DNA of 64,000 bases from Atrichornis clamosus (lineage: Eukaryota > Chordata > Aves > Passeriformes > Menuridae): assembly GCA_013400975.1 (NCBI GenBank), contig WBMZ01005367.1, positions 124,001-188,000 on the forward strand. The letters are read 5' to 3'. Shown here piece after piece: positions 36,001-48,100 of the stretch. The translations under genes were made by a program, and so were the position numbers. Every line of letters starts with the position of its first letter. Positions within the stretch are counted from its first letter, which is position 1. Below the pieces are notes generated by a model. It did no database searches, was not told where the DNA came from, and saw nothing but the letters and a program-made list of their open reading frames with translations.

Positions 36001-39000
36001 ATCCTTAACTGATGATCTACAGAATCATGCTACCTTCCCAGAAAATGGCATTACTATTCTCATGAGGAAAAAAAGCCAACTGCATTGACCCTTAGAGAAA
36101 GGAGAAGTGGAGGGAATTTTCTCCAATCTGCTAAAACAAACTCATTTTGTTCTCTTATCAAATATTCCTTTTTCAGAATAGCACATTGAGCTCAGCATGG
36201 TTTTCCAGCTAGAGCTACTTCATTAAGGTGGACACTCCAAGCACATCTAAACACACTGAACTGTATGTGCCTCATCCTAATGTTTCAGTCACTTACCTGC
36301 AGGAAATTCCAAGCAGTAGCCATTGATTGGGGGCCTGAACTGCTTCACTAGGACAATGCAGTCGTAGTGCAGAGTTCTCTGCAGCACTGCTATCACTGCT
36401 ACACCTACAACAGCCACGGAGGACACAAGTACATAAAATGTGAGTGTAGCTGAAAGTGTGAATTTAGTGCTCGATCTGGAAAGGAACTCAAGCACTGCTA
36501 CTCTGAGCATTACATGTTCAGATGTCTGCTTCAGAAACATGAATCATGAATTGAAGCTCTTCATATCACACATGGTGAGAGATCTTCAAAGCTCCCCAGC
36601 AAATGAGAGGCACACACACCATACAAGACTGAGCCTCAGCCCAGCAATATCTAGGGAAGGGCTCTCCTGCCTGCAGAGACTGTTTGGAAGCCTCTGTATG
36701 GAACCCTCTACTCCACTCCTTTTATGGCTAAATCATGTCCCAAAGAGAACTATGTGGCTGGCCCCTAACAGCAGACGCAATCACCAGGCTGTGAACTGCT
36801 CTAAATCAGGGCACTCATGAAGTCTTTGCAAGTGCTCCATCATTTTAAAGTGAATACACTGATCTTGGGAAAGCACTCCCACCATTAAGCTTCTGATTTT
36901 TCAGCACTTAAGTTAGCATTTCATTAGCTCAGGGGTACGGCAAGCTCGGCCATGTTCCACATCCTTATTCATTCAGAAACAGATCTAAATCTGCATGGTC
37001 AGTTTATCAGAAGTCCTTTCACAGGAAAAAAATGCAAACAAAAAAAGCCACTGATTCTTACCATCAGCTGTAACTCCCTTTTTGTTGCCAGTACGCTTTA
37101 CAGTTTCCCAAGTTCTGTTTAAACAGAGAAAAGAACAAATGAATACAGAAGTTGTCTTCTACCCTTGCTACTTTCATTTAAAGCAAAATATACCATCACA
37201 CAGTGAGGTCTCATAAGAAAGCAGCTGGCCGTAGGCAGGCCCTGCCATGTACTGGCACTGTAAAATGTCTATAGCATAATTTTCTTTTGCCTACTTAAAG
37301 AGGGAGAGAGAAAATAGCTAATTTTAGTTACACTAAAGCTCCAATCTTGCTAGTTTGAAGAGGATACTTTGCTGATGAACTGGGAGGCACTAGAGAAAGC
37401 AATCAGTACAGAATCTAACACATTAAAGGGAGGGAACTAAAGCCATGTTGTCACATCTAGATAAATACAGCAAAACTAAAGTGTACAAAAGAATTGGACT
37501 GACATGATAATATACAAGAGGACAGTAATTTGCCAATAACATGCAAGATCCAGCACCACCAGCAGGGAAAAAGGAGCCCTTAATGAAGAACCAGAAAAGC
37601 CACAGGATGGACTCTCTGATTGTCAGAGAGTAGTTGCACAGCTGGAACTTGCTTCTGTGCAGTGTCTTTCCAAGGAACTGGAAATGCAACATAATCCAGG
37701 GTCCAATGTGCCCAAGAGGATTTAGGAGACAAATTCGATCCCAATGCTAGCACATCTGCTGGAGAAAGATTCCTTTCTCTGAACAGCAGGAACTCTAAAG
37801 GAACTGCACAAGGAACAGCTGTCATCTTGTGTGGAGTGATGGGTTTGTAGTGATCGTGTTCTCTAGCTGGGGCCAGCCTGTACAGTTGTGAGTCTGGAAT
37901 ACCAGAGAGGCAATTACCTGGTTTTACCAAAGGGATCAGTGTAAGTTGTTTCTGCAAGCTTCAACCATTTTCTTTCAACGATCACCTAAAGTAAAGAATT
38001 CTTTGTTAAATACATGGTAAGATTAATCCCAAAGATTTGGGGGCTGTTTGGGAGAAACAACACAACTATTGGATTCTTTTGATGACACAATTTCAGCATC
38101 ACAATACATGCAGGAATGTGCAACAACATTCCTGTTGCTAATACAGAAAAAAAACATTTATTCTGAGTTCTTGAACACAGATTTTTTAAAAAGCCCAAGA
38201 AAGTAATTTTTTGTAACATAACTTTTATAACCAAGTTTTGATTAATTCAGTGGGATTTTATGAACAGGAATATCCTCATATTTTTTTAGAAGGATTTTGC
38301 AAGGGTCATGTTTCAGCTGCAGAAGGGTCTCTGGGCTGCACAGAGGCAGCAGAGAGCACAGCCCACCAAGTGACAATGCAACACTGAAAACCAAATTATC
38401 CTGAAACTTTTCTTGCCCTGATCCCAGATTGTGACCTTGTGTAACTGCTGTTTTCTGCAACTGTGAGTGATACATACCTGCCCTTTTAGGATTTCTGAGC
38501 TGCTGAGTGAGTGCTAGGCATTAACACTATGGCCAAATGTCTTTTCTTGGTTAAGTGAGTTTATTTTCCCTATGATATTTCCTCATCTTTTATCTAATTC
38601 AGTTAATATGGAAAAATCCACAGATATTAGTCCAGCAGTTTACTTCTTTTATTGTAACTTGTTTTAGAATGAGTTGCTTTTATTGCTTTGTCTATTACTT
38701 TGATGGGCAAATAACATCTGCTTTGCTTACAACAGCCTGACTGTGCATTCCCAGAAAAAGACAGAATGAAACAAGATCAGCTGCTGCTTCCATGGAAGAT
38801 ATTCCAGATCAGACCACACAATTACTGCAGAGTTACACAACCACTTCTGATATAAGGATCACTGGCAGAGACAGGGTAAATACTTGCTTGTATTAAGCCC
38901 ACAAACTGTCTGAAAAAATGAAATCGCTTAAAATATATAAGATCTAATTATAAACTTCCAGTGATACCAAAGAGTACACTGTTTTAAAAGAGAATAACTA

Positions 39001-40064
39001 GAAAATATTATGGAAAAAACCCAAACAACAACAAACCAAACGAACAAAACCATGAAAAAACCAAACAAAACCAAATAAAAAAGAGGACAAACTAAAAGTG
39101 CTGTCTGAAAAAAAAAACAGGTCTTAATAGAAAAACCAAAAAGGTTACAAAAATGAAATCCTTTATGTTTGTGAAATACTCATATTAAAAAAATATCCAA
39201 CGGCAAAGACATAAATGTAATCCAAACAAATCTCTTCTTTCCTGAAAAACTTTTGTACCTTGAAACCGGAAGAAATTACAAGACTGTGTTCACTCCATGA
39301 AGAACGAATAAAATAAACTACATTTGTGTCATAACAACAGCAGGACACTGCTGCCAAACCTGCCTTAACACCAAAGACTAACTTTTAAGAATTCACTTAA
39401 AAGGGAACAGAAACAAAAGTAGGCAGTTTAAATTAGGGTGAAAGTGCACCCAGAAGCACCTCCAGAAGTACCTCCAGAATCCTTCCTCAGGACTGATATT
39501 CTTACTACTTCCTTACTGAAGCCTTTGAAACAGCAGTTATCTAAATTCAAACCTTTCCAGAAAACATAAAAAGTGGTACAATCCTAAATGTTAAACCAAC
39601 CCTTAGTGCTTCACCCTCTTAAAGAAACAGAAAACTGTTGCTGAGTTTCATGACCCATCAATTTGCAAAGTCTCTCAGAGGTATCAGCATTATTGCTGAA
39701 CACTGAAAACCTCTTGAAGAGGTCATACAAGAAACAGCTGCAAAACCTGAAAAAAAGAGAAGTAGATTAAAATAATGCGACACTGTAGATTTCTCTCTCT
39801 CCATTGATAATTCATATAATTATTTCAATAAAAAGAAATGTCATGTCTTTTAAACCCTCTGACAATCAGGAAGAAGTGTTTTGTCTATAGAATAGGTTTT
39901 TACAAACATACAGACTCTATAACATTTTGTACTCTGCACTCACAAACTCACAAATAATTCTTATTTAACAACAAAATGTGCCAAACCCAAGCATGCTGTA
40001 CCTCTTCCTTAAGGACAAATTGTTTGGCTGTTTTGGCAACTTCTGTGGATGTCTCAGCTGCCAT
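33076..40064 (-). CDS. NUDT5: ADP-sugar pyrophosphatase (complete, 220 aa, 9 coding exons)
   Basis: Exons in transcript order are 40064-40002, 37985-37918, 37114-37062, 36404-36297, 35831-35736, 34733-34632, 34219-34211 (9 nt), 33491-33438 and 33185-33076 (TAG). They sum to 663 nt, 220 codons plus stop; the human protein has 219. The enzyme hydrolyses ADP-ribose and related ADP-sugars, and in nuclei it can support ATP formation from ADP-ribose. The Nudix box is perfect: G, five residues (LIEEN), E, seven residues (SAASAAL), then REL-K-EE-T-GY. Other conserved blocks are [49 protein letters not shown] and [18 protein letters not shown]. The chosen ATG (40062-40064) has A at -3 and G at +4 and gives [15 protein letters not shown]. 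The frame stays open a few codons upstream to the exon's acceptor, so the start rests on length and Kozak context. A 5' non-coding exon must lie upstream and was not located. Confidence 0.95.
34211..34219 (-). other. NUDT5: 9-nt microexon of NUDT5
   Basis: On the minus strand the sequence reads ...cacttgcag|ATGATGGAG|gtatgt. The preceding exon ends CTA-G and the next starts AA-TTT, so inclusion gives N-L-D-D-G-E-F-V-E-V. This has the same length as the human stretch ending G-D-G-E-F-V-E-V. Both flanking introns are phase 1, so skipping would remove three residues without a frameshift. Confidence 0.85.
35752..35819 (-). other. NUDT5: Nudix box coding segment of NUDT5
   Basis: Within exon 35736-35831 the translation has the order G-x5-E-x7-R-E-L-x-E-E-x-G-Y, the Nudix consensus that binds Mg2+ and catalyses pyrophosphate hydrolysis. 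The glycine codon is split over the upstream intron. All consensus acidic residues are present, so the enzyme is predicted active. Limits are approximate. Confidence 0.9.
39000..39120. repeat. A-rich / (CAAA)n low-complexity tract
   Basis: A run dominated by AAAACC, CAAA and CCAAAC units ('cccaaacaacaacaaacc', 'aaaccaaacaaaaccaaat') lies within the first coding intron of NUDT5. It is simple-sequence DNA with no coding potential. Confidence 0.75.
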
Positions 40065-43000
40065 TTTCAGGAATGTCAGGCTTTTCCCCTCCTGTGCAAA
40101 GTCCAGATATATAGGAAACAAAGTCAATATTTGCTTTCAGTGTAAAGTTAAAAGGTTCATTTCTGCATCTTAAATTAACAAATATAGCTTGTTGGAGAAA
40201 GTCAGGGACATGTGATGGCAAGTTCAATTCATGTTTTCAGCTCCACCCAATGATTTCAGAGTCAAGCAATTCAAAAGAGAAATGTAAATTTGGGTCAAAC
40301 TCCTGACTTGCCATAGTTTATATAGTTTTAATAGTCCTATCAGCTGTCAAGTTGCTATGCTGGCTGAGACACATAACTATTCAAATGTCAGACACAAATA
40401 CACACAAAATTAATCCATTTCAGTCCAATTGCTTCATTCTGATCTGGGTGAAGTGCTCCGTCAACAGGACAGAGTGGACATCAGTCCTGTGGACAACAGG
40501 ACTACACACTCCACTGTGAGAGTGGAAAAAACCTTATACCAAGAGGACTTCAGTGGTAAAAACTGCCTGCCATTACGAATCAGAACTAGAACCTACCTCC
40601 ACCTTACATCACAAATAAACACGTAAATGGCTCAATCCTTCCACTAAAAGACAAGGGCAAAAACCCACACATGTGTTGCAAGTCTAGGCAGCACATGGAG
40701 CTGGTGTGACCAAAGCATGTCAGCCTCTTTCTCCCAATGATGTGCCCAACACCATGCAAAAAGCAGTTTAAAATGTGCCCAAAGAAAGGCTCTGCAGCTG
40801 CAGCTCAGTGCCTCAGCCTGCATCCTCACACTCCCCAGGAAGTTATCCACTCCCTCCATACAGTTTCAGCCTAAAGGCACTGCAGGCAGCAGAAAAATAT
40901 GATGTATTAGTGACACCCTGTGTCGCTGTGGAGCTATGGGGCACTTTAAGCACAGAAACTTATACCAAGGAAACTCATCTCTGATGTTAAGTTGTAATGC
41001 TGAAGTTCTGAAAATCATCATGAATCATAAGAAAAATCCAGTGAAAAGAAAGAAACCAGTTTAAACACCAGGAGAGATGAGATAAAGATCTCTATCATCT
41101 ATAGCACTGATGGTCATAAACTTTCCACAAAGTCAACAGGAATATTTCCATGACTTCAACTATGGATTAATAAGGCTCCATGTAGTCTCTAGCAATGAAC
41201 AGTACCAGAAGTGTGTGAAGACCTTCTCTGTCACACACAATTTTAGCACTTTCATTTTTTATTTCATCTTTATCCTTTTATGATAACATCCATTGCACAT
41301 TTGTGAAACATGTAAGAGCAACAATCAGCTTTCTTACATATTGTATCGACATTTAATTCCACTAAGGAGTTAAAAGGAACAGGTAGTACTAAATCTTTCT
41401 GTTTATCAGCAGTAAAACTAACATACACAAATCCATTTCCTTAGTCTGTACACAGGGCAGGCTCTCTCTTAAGACAGTGTTTTTGGATGAAGTAGGTCAT
41501 AGAGGTCAAACGTTCAGATTGATTTTATGTAATATAAGTCTTGAAAAGAAACCCTGACCTGTTAAACCCAATTCTATTCCTTCAAAAATATGTTCTATAA
41601 TATTCTCTTAAAGCACTGAAGCTCCTTTTCAAAACCATGTAGGTTTATCGTCTACCTTACTACTATTTGTATTTGTCCAAGAACCTCACTAGCTTATGTT
41701 CCAATTTCTATCCCACATCAGTTCAGTCAGGTGTTACCCATTTGTCCTTGGGCCAGCAGTGTTTGGAACTCCCTTCTCTTAGGATTCAAGAGTTTTATCG
41801 GGATGATGGCCATGGTCTCTTGCTGTGACTCTCAAATACAAGATCAAGCTTTCCACTAAACATGTGCAAAAGAAGCACAGCCCAGGACAGCAGTTCCAAG
41901 AGGATCCTGGTCACCCAGAGGAAACAGTCAAAGGAGGCTCTGCATGATGCCTTTAAAAGACATAAAACCCTCACATACCCAGCTACAACAAGTTCACCTC
42001 CTATATTTGAAAAGAATTATAGCCTTTTGCATTGTCAATATAAATATATCAAAGGAGTAGAGAATGAACCATATCCTTGTTAATGTTGTTTTTTGGTTGG
42101 GCTGAGTCCTCCTCTTTTAGTCTCCCCTCCCAAGAAATCCTGTTCCATTGATCACACTAATCCTTCTGCACAAGACTGCAAGTGTAAGTGTTGTCCTTCT
42201 CAAACATGAAGTACCACAGTTGTACTCTGAGTCCCACAAGCATCTTAGTAATGGATTGCACAACAGTGTTAATAGTCACCTACTTCAGGTACAAAAACAT
42301 ACTAGAACCTCACCTCATGAAGCAAGATATTTTCAACACAGCTTGCTCTCTTCTGACTGATTCAAGGGTGACTCACTACTTAAAATAACAAAAAAATACA
42401 CAGCTTCAGTGGTTTGAATTATCACTAAAATCTAAAATGAGTGAACACCTGGAAGAGAAGGGAAGACTGATCCCAGCTTCTGTAGTTTGGGCCTCCTCCA
42501 CAAGTGGGTGCAGTAACTCTATGTATAGTGACATTTCTAAAAGTTCCACCAAAAAAGTAATCTTTCTCAGATTCAGTTGGCTGTGTTGAAGTGAGAATTT
42601 CTGCTGTTAGAAAGCTGAAATGCCATTTGATTAAATTAAAACTGCAATTCTGGTATCTCACATTAGTCATGCTGTCAAGGGTGGCAACATCTTTTCTTCA
42701 TAAACAAAAGAAGCTGCAACTGAAAATTAAACTTAACACTAAAACATTAGATTTCTAAAGCCTTGTTTAGGTTTCAGAACAGGCCTTGTCTTTGAGCCCT
42801 CTGACAGGAAGGTTCTTCTCTCTCATAAAATTCCCACTGCATCATTTGAGTTCAAAATCCAGCACAGCTGGCACAGCAGCCTGGGAACCTGGCTACCTGA
42901 TTTAGGATTTAATGAGCTCTAAGAATATACATTTTTAATAGTTGTAAATGCAATCTTAAGAATATATCAAAGTGCCCACATTTATCAGAAGCCTTAAATC

Positions 43001-44740
43001 AACAGCACTCGAACTATAAATTATGGGGAAAAATAAATGTTTTCTACTTTCTCTGGTAGTTTTTGTGCCCAGTATTACAGGGTGCTGCTGGAAAATCTTG
43101 CTACTTCTTCCATTAATTTCATACTGGGATCAAACTCTGTCCTGGAAAAGCCATGCCATTTATAAAATATATAATTGCTTATTCCTTTATTGAGTGGCTT
43201 CCTCTCAAGGCAATATCCAGCCATTCTACAGTTTCTAAATTATCCTTCCCAGGAGTTAAAATCTTAAGCCAACTGAGGGCTGTGAATCAGCTCAAGAGAG
43301 AAGCCAAGGTATCAGAACTATACTTTAATACTAACACTTACATAGATGGATTAGCTTTCTAAATCACTTTTCAGAAGACATTCTCTGATCCAAACACACA
43401 TTCCGTATGACAGCAACCAGATTTAATGGACACTCAGCAATAACACTTAAGGCAAGCTCAAGATTAAACAAAATACTGGTGTTCCTCTAAAGAATGTGCA
43501 AAAGAGATACTGGCGACATTTTATGCACGATTTAACCAACAGCACTCTGACATAGGCACGCTGAAGATAAACATCATTAAAAACTCCTAAGTCAGTTTAA
43601 ACTTGTTACTTGCACATCAGCACTATGATTCTAGACACAAAGTCAATTAATTAGCAACAAAGTTGCCGGGAAGGAGAGAAGTACCAGGAAAATGTTTCAT
43701 TTTAGTCATGGTATTTAGAAGCATAGGTGACCCGCTCAGGGCCAAATAAAACATGGAAAAATAACTGCAGAGCAAATAACAAGGACAATTTCACATAAGC
43801 AGAAGAGGGTTAGCAGCAGCTCCGTGTTATCAAACTTCCCAACAGCTGAGCTGTGAGAGGGCTGGGGGAGGCATCCCCAAGCTGCAGATGTGAGAGCACG
43901 TGAGAGAACATCGTATGGAAACACCACCATGCAGGGCACACACAGGAACAGACACAACAGCAGAACCACGGGGCTTTAAAAAAATACTGCTCTGTTAATA
44001 ATTGATTTGGGACACAGTAAAATGAAATAGTGGTTGATGAAAAACTTAGCAGGAGCTGACAATGTGCACTCACAGCCCTGAAAACCAAAGGTGTCCTGGG
44101 CTGCATCCAAAGGAGCATGGCCAGCAGGGAGGTGATTCTGCCCCTTCTACTCTGCCCTTGTGAGAGTCCACCTGGAGCACTGTTCATACAGTTCTGTGTC
44201 CGCAACATAACAAGGACATGGAACTGTTGGAGCAAGTCCAGAGGAGGCCATGAAGTTGGTAAGAGAACTGAGCACCTCCCCTATGGCAGGCAGGCTGGGA
44301 AAGTCGTGGTTCTTCAGCCTGGAGAAGAGGAGGTTGTGTGGAGACCTCACAGCACCTTTCAGTACCTGAAGGGGCTACAGGGAAGCTGGAGAGGGACTAT
44401 TCATCAGGAACTATAGTGATAGGACAAGGGGGAATGGGTACAAATTGAAGGACGGGAAAATTAGGTTAGGTATTGGGAAGAAACTTCTTACTGTGAGGGC
44501 GGTGAGACACTGAACAGGTTGCCCAGGGAGACTGTGGATGCCTCAACCCTGGCAGTGTTCAAAGCCTTGAGCAACCTCGTCTCGTGGGAGGTGTCCCTGC
44601 CCATAGCAGGGGGTTGGGACTGGATGATTTTTAAGATCCCTTCCAACCCCTTAACATCCTATGGTTCAATGAAACAGCTCCATGCAGGGGACACACAGGC
44701 ACAGGGACGACGGCGGAACCTAAAGCAATATAACACATTA
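40065..44740 (-). other. NUDT5: NUDT5 5' intron region with no supported coding exon
   Basis: This separates the NUDT5 start codon from the CpG island. A splice acceptor (CACAG on the minus strand, about 30 bases before the ATG) shows that the transcript begins further upstream. A sense-strand CR1 occupies 44049-44670. Nothing else is recognised. Confidence 0.65.
44049..44670 (+). repeat. CR1 LINE, about 620 bp, the longest copy in the window
   Basis: Sense CR1 blocks: 'aggtgtcctgggctgcatcc', 'tggccagcagggaggtgatt', 'gagagtccacctggagcact', 'cttcagcctggagaagagga', 'gataggacaagggggaatgg', 'tgaacaggttgcccagggag' and 'gggttgggactggatgattt'. It ends 'aacatcctatggttc'. It is close to the CpG island, which begins about 75 bp downstream. 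It is 5' truncated and lacks an intact ORF. Confidence 0.93.
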
Positions 44741-44744
44741 CTCA

Positions 44745-45160
44745 GTTATTCCGTGACTCGGGGCAGCACAGAGGGAAGGCAGCGCTGCGGGAGGCTCGGG
44801 ACCGGCACGGGGCAGCGCTGAGGCGGCGGAGGCGGGGCCGCGCCGTGTGCGCCGGGGATGGCGCCGGGCGGCGCCCGGAGCTGCGCGGGAGGTTCCGGGC
44901 GGAGCGGGAGCTTCCGGGAGCGGCCGGGCTGAGGAGGAGGAGGAGGAGGAGGATGAAGAAGGAGCAGGTGGCGCACTGCCAGTTCTCCGTGTGGTACCCG
45001 CTCTTCAAGGCCGTCACCATCCGCAGGTGACGGCGGCGAGGGGCGCCTGGGGCCGGGAGAGGCGGTGTGGGCCTAGGGGAGCTGTGTGGGGAGGAGTGTG
45101 AGGCTGGGTGGGAGCGGGTGGGAGGAGTGTGGGGAGAGCGAGGTGATCCCGTCCTTCCAC
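44745..45160. promoter_or_regulatory. CpG-island promoter, probably bidirectional (NUDT5 - / CDC123 +)
   Basis: A GC/CpG-dense block contains the CDC123 start codon (44953) and is the only such island upstream of NUDT5. It holds a GC box (GGCGGGGC, 44831-44838) and an ETS-type CTTCCGG (44911-44917) with a second TTCCGG at 44893-44898. There is no TATA box. Divergent transcription is inferred from gene order and from the lack of another island between 40,065 and 44,740. Confidence 0.75.
44858..44932 (+). other. Upstream ORF candidate in the CDC123 leader (24 codons)
   Basis: ATG with G at -3 and G at +4 opens a frame of 24 codons (MAPGGARSCAGGSGRSGSFR and four more) that stops at TGA 44930-44932, 20 nt before the CDC123 start codon. 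It is in a different frame from CDC123. It is used only if transcription starts upstream of 44858, which the sequence cannot show. Confidence 0.4.
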
Positions 45161-48100
45161 TCAGCCCTGGTGAGGATCACCTGGAGTGCTGTGTCCAATT
45201 CTGGGCTCCTCTGAGCAAGAGGGACTTAGAGCTCCTGGAGCGGATCCAGGGCAGGGCTACGAGGATGATTAAGGGACTGCAAAAGCTGAGGGAACTGGGC
45301 CTCTTCAGCCTCGAGAATGACAGAATAGTTTGGGTTAGAAGGAGCCCTAAAGATCATAGAGTTCCAACCTCCTGTCATGGGCAGGGACACCTTCCACTAG
45401 ACCAGGTTGCTCCAAGCCCCATCCAACCTGGCTTTGAACATTTCCGGGGATGGGGCATCCACGGCTTCTCTAGGCAACCTGTGTCAGTCTCACCACTCTC
45501 ACAGGAAAGAACTTCTTCCTAAAATCTAATCTAAACCGACTCTCTCAATTTGAATCCATTCCCTCTTGTCCTGTCATTACAAGCTATTGTAAATAGTTCT
45601 TGCCCCATCTTTTCTGTAAGTTCCCTTCTGGTACTGGAAGGAAGAAGAGATGACTGAGAGAGAACCTCATTAATGTGTATAAATATTTATAGCGGGGGTG
45701 CTAAGAGGATGGATCCAGGCTTTTCTCAGTGGTGCCCAGCAATAGGACAAGAAGGCAGAGGCAGAAACTGATGCACAGGAAGTTCCACCTGAACATGAGG
45801 AAGAACTCATGTGCAGGGATGAGCACTGGACCAGATTGACCAGGGAGTGCATGGAGTCTCCCTCACTGGAGATATTCCAGGACTGTCTGGACACAATCCT
45901 GTGCCATGTGCCCTAGGATGGCCCTGCTTGGGCAGGGGGATTGGGCTAGATGAGCTGCTGCGGTCTCTTCCAGCCGGACCCATTCTGGGATTCTGTGGGC
46001 TGGAATTAGTCTTGTGTTGGAGCAGGATTGGGAGAGATAGAGGGAACCTGTGTTGGGCAGAGCTGGGGTGGAGTGGGGAAGGCTTGGTCAAGCTATCAGC
46101 TGGAGTCCCAGGAGCTGGGGTCTCATCCCTACACCCTGAGGAGGTGTTTTGGGAAGCCCTGGGACAGGCCAGGTACCCCTGTGCTCCCTGCCCTCCTGGT
46201 GGGACTCTGGGCGGAGCACCAACTGATATCCACACTGTTCCTACTATCCACACTGCTGTTCCTACTTGCTTACTTAAAGAAGTTATGGCTGAGTAGATCC
46301 AAACCAAGTGGTTGACTTGGTGTTTCTGTGTATTTCTGGAAGCCATAGGAAATTCTGCAGTTTCTAAAGTGCTGCTGCAGGTCACCAGATAGTTACAAGA
46401 ACTACCAGTAACTTGGGAAATTCAAGCTTGAGATAGTTGCCCTGTTGGATCAAAAAGTGCTGACATCAGGCTTTTAGTAATCAAAGCATTTGATCTTTTA
46501 TGTTTTGTAGTGTTTAACACAGGCTTGGTTTTGGTAAGTTTGGTGATAGTCCTGCATTTTTTGAACATTAGGATGGTATAGGCAAATTTTGGTTTGGGTG
46601 CCAGAAGGGAAACCTTTAGTTTGAGCAACATGTTGTCTCCTTCTCACAGACTGCACATGCTTTTACTTGACATTTCTTAGAGCTTTGAAGTAGTGGAGCA
46701 TTTCTGTGTATTTCATCTAAAATTTTTGTGTCTTTGTCCAGTACGTCCCTGGAGGGAAAATGGGCATTGCTTTTTGGGTAAGGGATAAGAGGGGAGAAAG
46801 AGAATTGTACTTCTGTAGTGTTAGAGGATAAAACATAGTGTTATTGAGGTATGTGCTATTAAAAAACCCAATTTCTTTTATTCAACTAGGTTTTTATTAT
46901 AGCAAGTAAATAATAAGTTATTAAAGAGATTTTCACGTTTTTTCCAGTGTTATACTTCCCCTGCCAGAGAATGTGAAAGAATATTTGCTGGATGATGGAA
47001 CACTCGTGGTTTCTGGAAGGTAAAACATGTTTTTTCCCCAGCTTCCAAGTACTAATACCATTTTATATTCACAGCACTATTTTGTATATACATATTATAT
47101 TTTGCATAATGAGTTTTAAAATTTGACCAGTGTGACTGCAGTAGATCTCATACTGTATGAGCATGTGAATGGGCAGACTGTTGTTAGTACAACTTGATGT
47201 GCCTGAAGGAGATCCTAAAATCCACGTAATACACTTCATTCTAGACTAAGTGGACACAGTCCTTTAATTTTTTCTCCACCCTGTGGAGTGTACCAGGCTC
47301 TGAGGTGCTCAGCTGCTGGTTTGTGTTTGGTTGCTTGGATCTGGTTAGGTCCAGTTCACAGGCTTGACCTGTCCCATGCCAGTCACACGCCTTATCCAGG
47401 GGTGAAGTGACATTACCTGAGTTTAATTCTTTTCAGAGCCAGAAATTCACAGGTCAACCTTTGAAACTCAAGTTTTATGAATTTTTACTTGGAAAAGGGT
47501 AAACTGAACTTGTTTAAAAAAAAAAAAAAGTTGAATTTGTGTGTGTGTCAGAGTACAATAAAGTTGGAAAAGAATCATTAATAGGGTGTTTAAAAGCTTC
47601 AGTTATGGTCTTCTAGAGCAAAACTGAACTGCTAACTTGAAAGAAGCAAAGTGTTCAGGGTAGGACACAGGCCTCATGCCAGGGTGTTTGATCTTAAGTT
47701 TTCTGTGCTGGCTTGCTCTTATTTTTCTGCGCCAGGGTTTTGAGTTTTAATCTTCTTATGAAAACATTTTGAGACCAACAGCTGGAAATGCTGTGGAAAG
47801 GTGATGGGTATGGTCAAGTCAAACTCCACTGGTTAATGTTTTTTCTCCTGTTAATTTTTTGTTTCAGAGAAGATCCACCAAGTCGTGCTCAGGAGGGGAG
47901 TGATGATGCAGAGGAGATACAGGTCAGTGTGATGCTAATTAATGTCAAATCTTTTGAGAAAAATATGATTGTATGACCTTTTCTGCATAATTTATAGGTG
48001 AGGAGAGTCCTTCACAGAAATAATTACCACATGGTAGATGCCATGAAAAATGTAGAAACATGTTTATTTGTGCTGTGACATCAGGGAAAGTTTAAAATAT

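Noticed and set aside
38999..39120. A/CAAA-rich tract as a possible poly(A) tail of a processed pseudogene
   Set aside because: No retrocopy sequence or target-site duplication is visible next to it; it looks like simple low-complexity sequence.
44742..45020. Minus-strand open frames over the CDC123/NUDT5 island
   Set aside because: They are antisense shadows of CDC123 exon 1 and the GGA repeat (giving poly-Leu or poly-Pro), with no homology.
45807..46385. 192-codon minus-strand open frame
   Set aside because: It is mostly antisense to a CR1 copy plus GC-rich intron, with no recognisable protein family.
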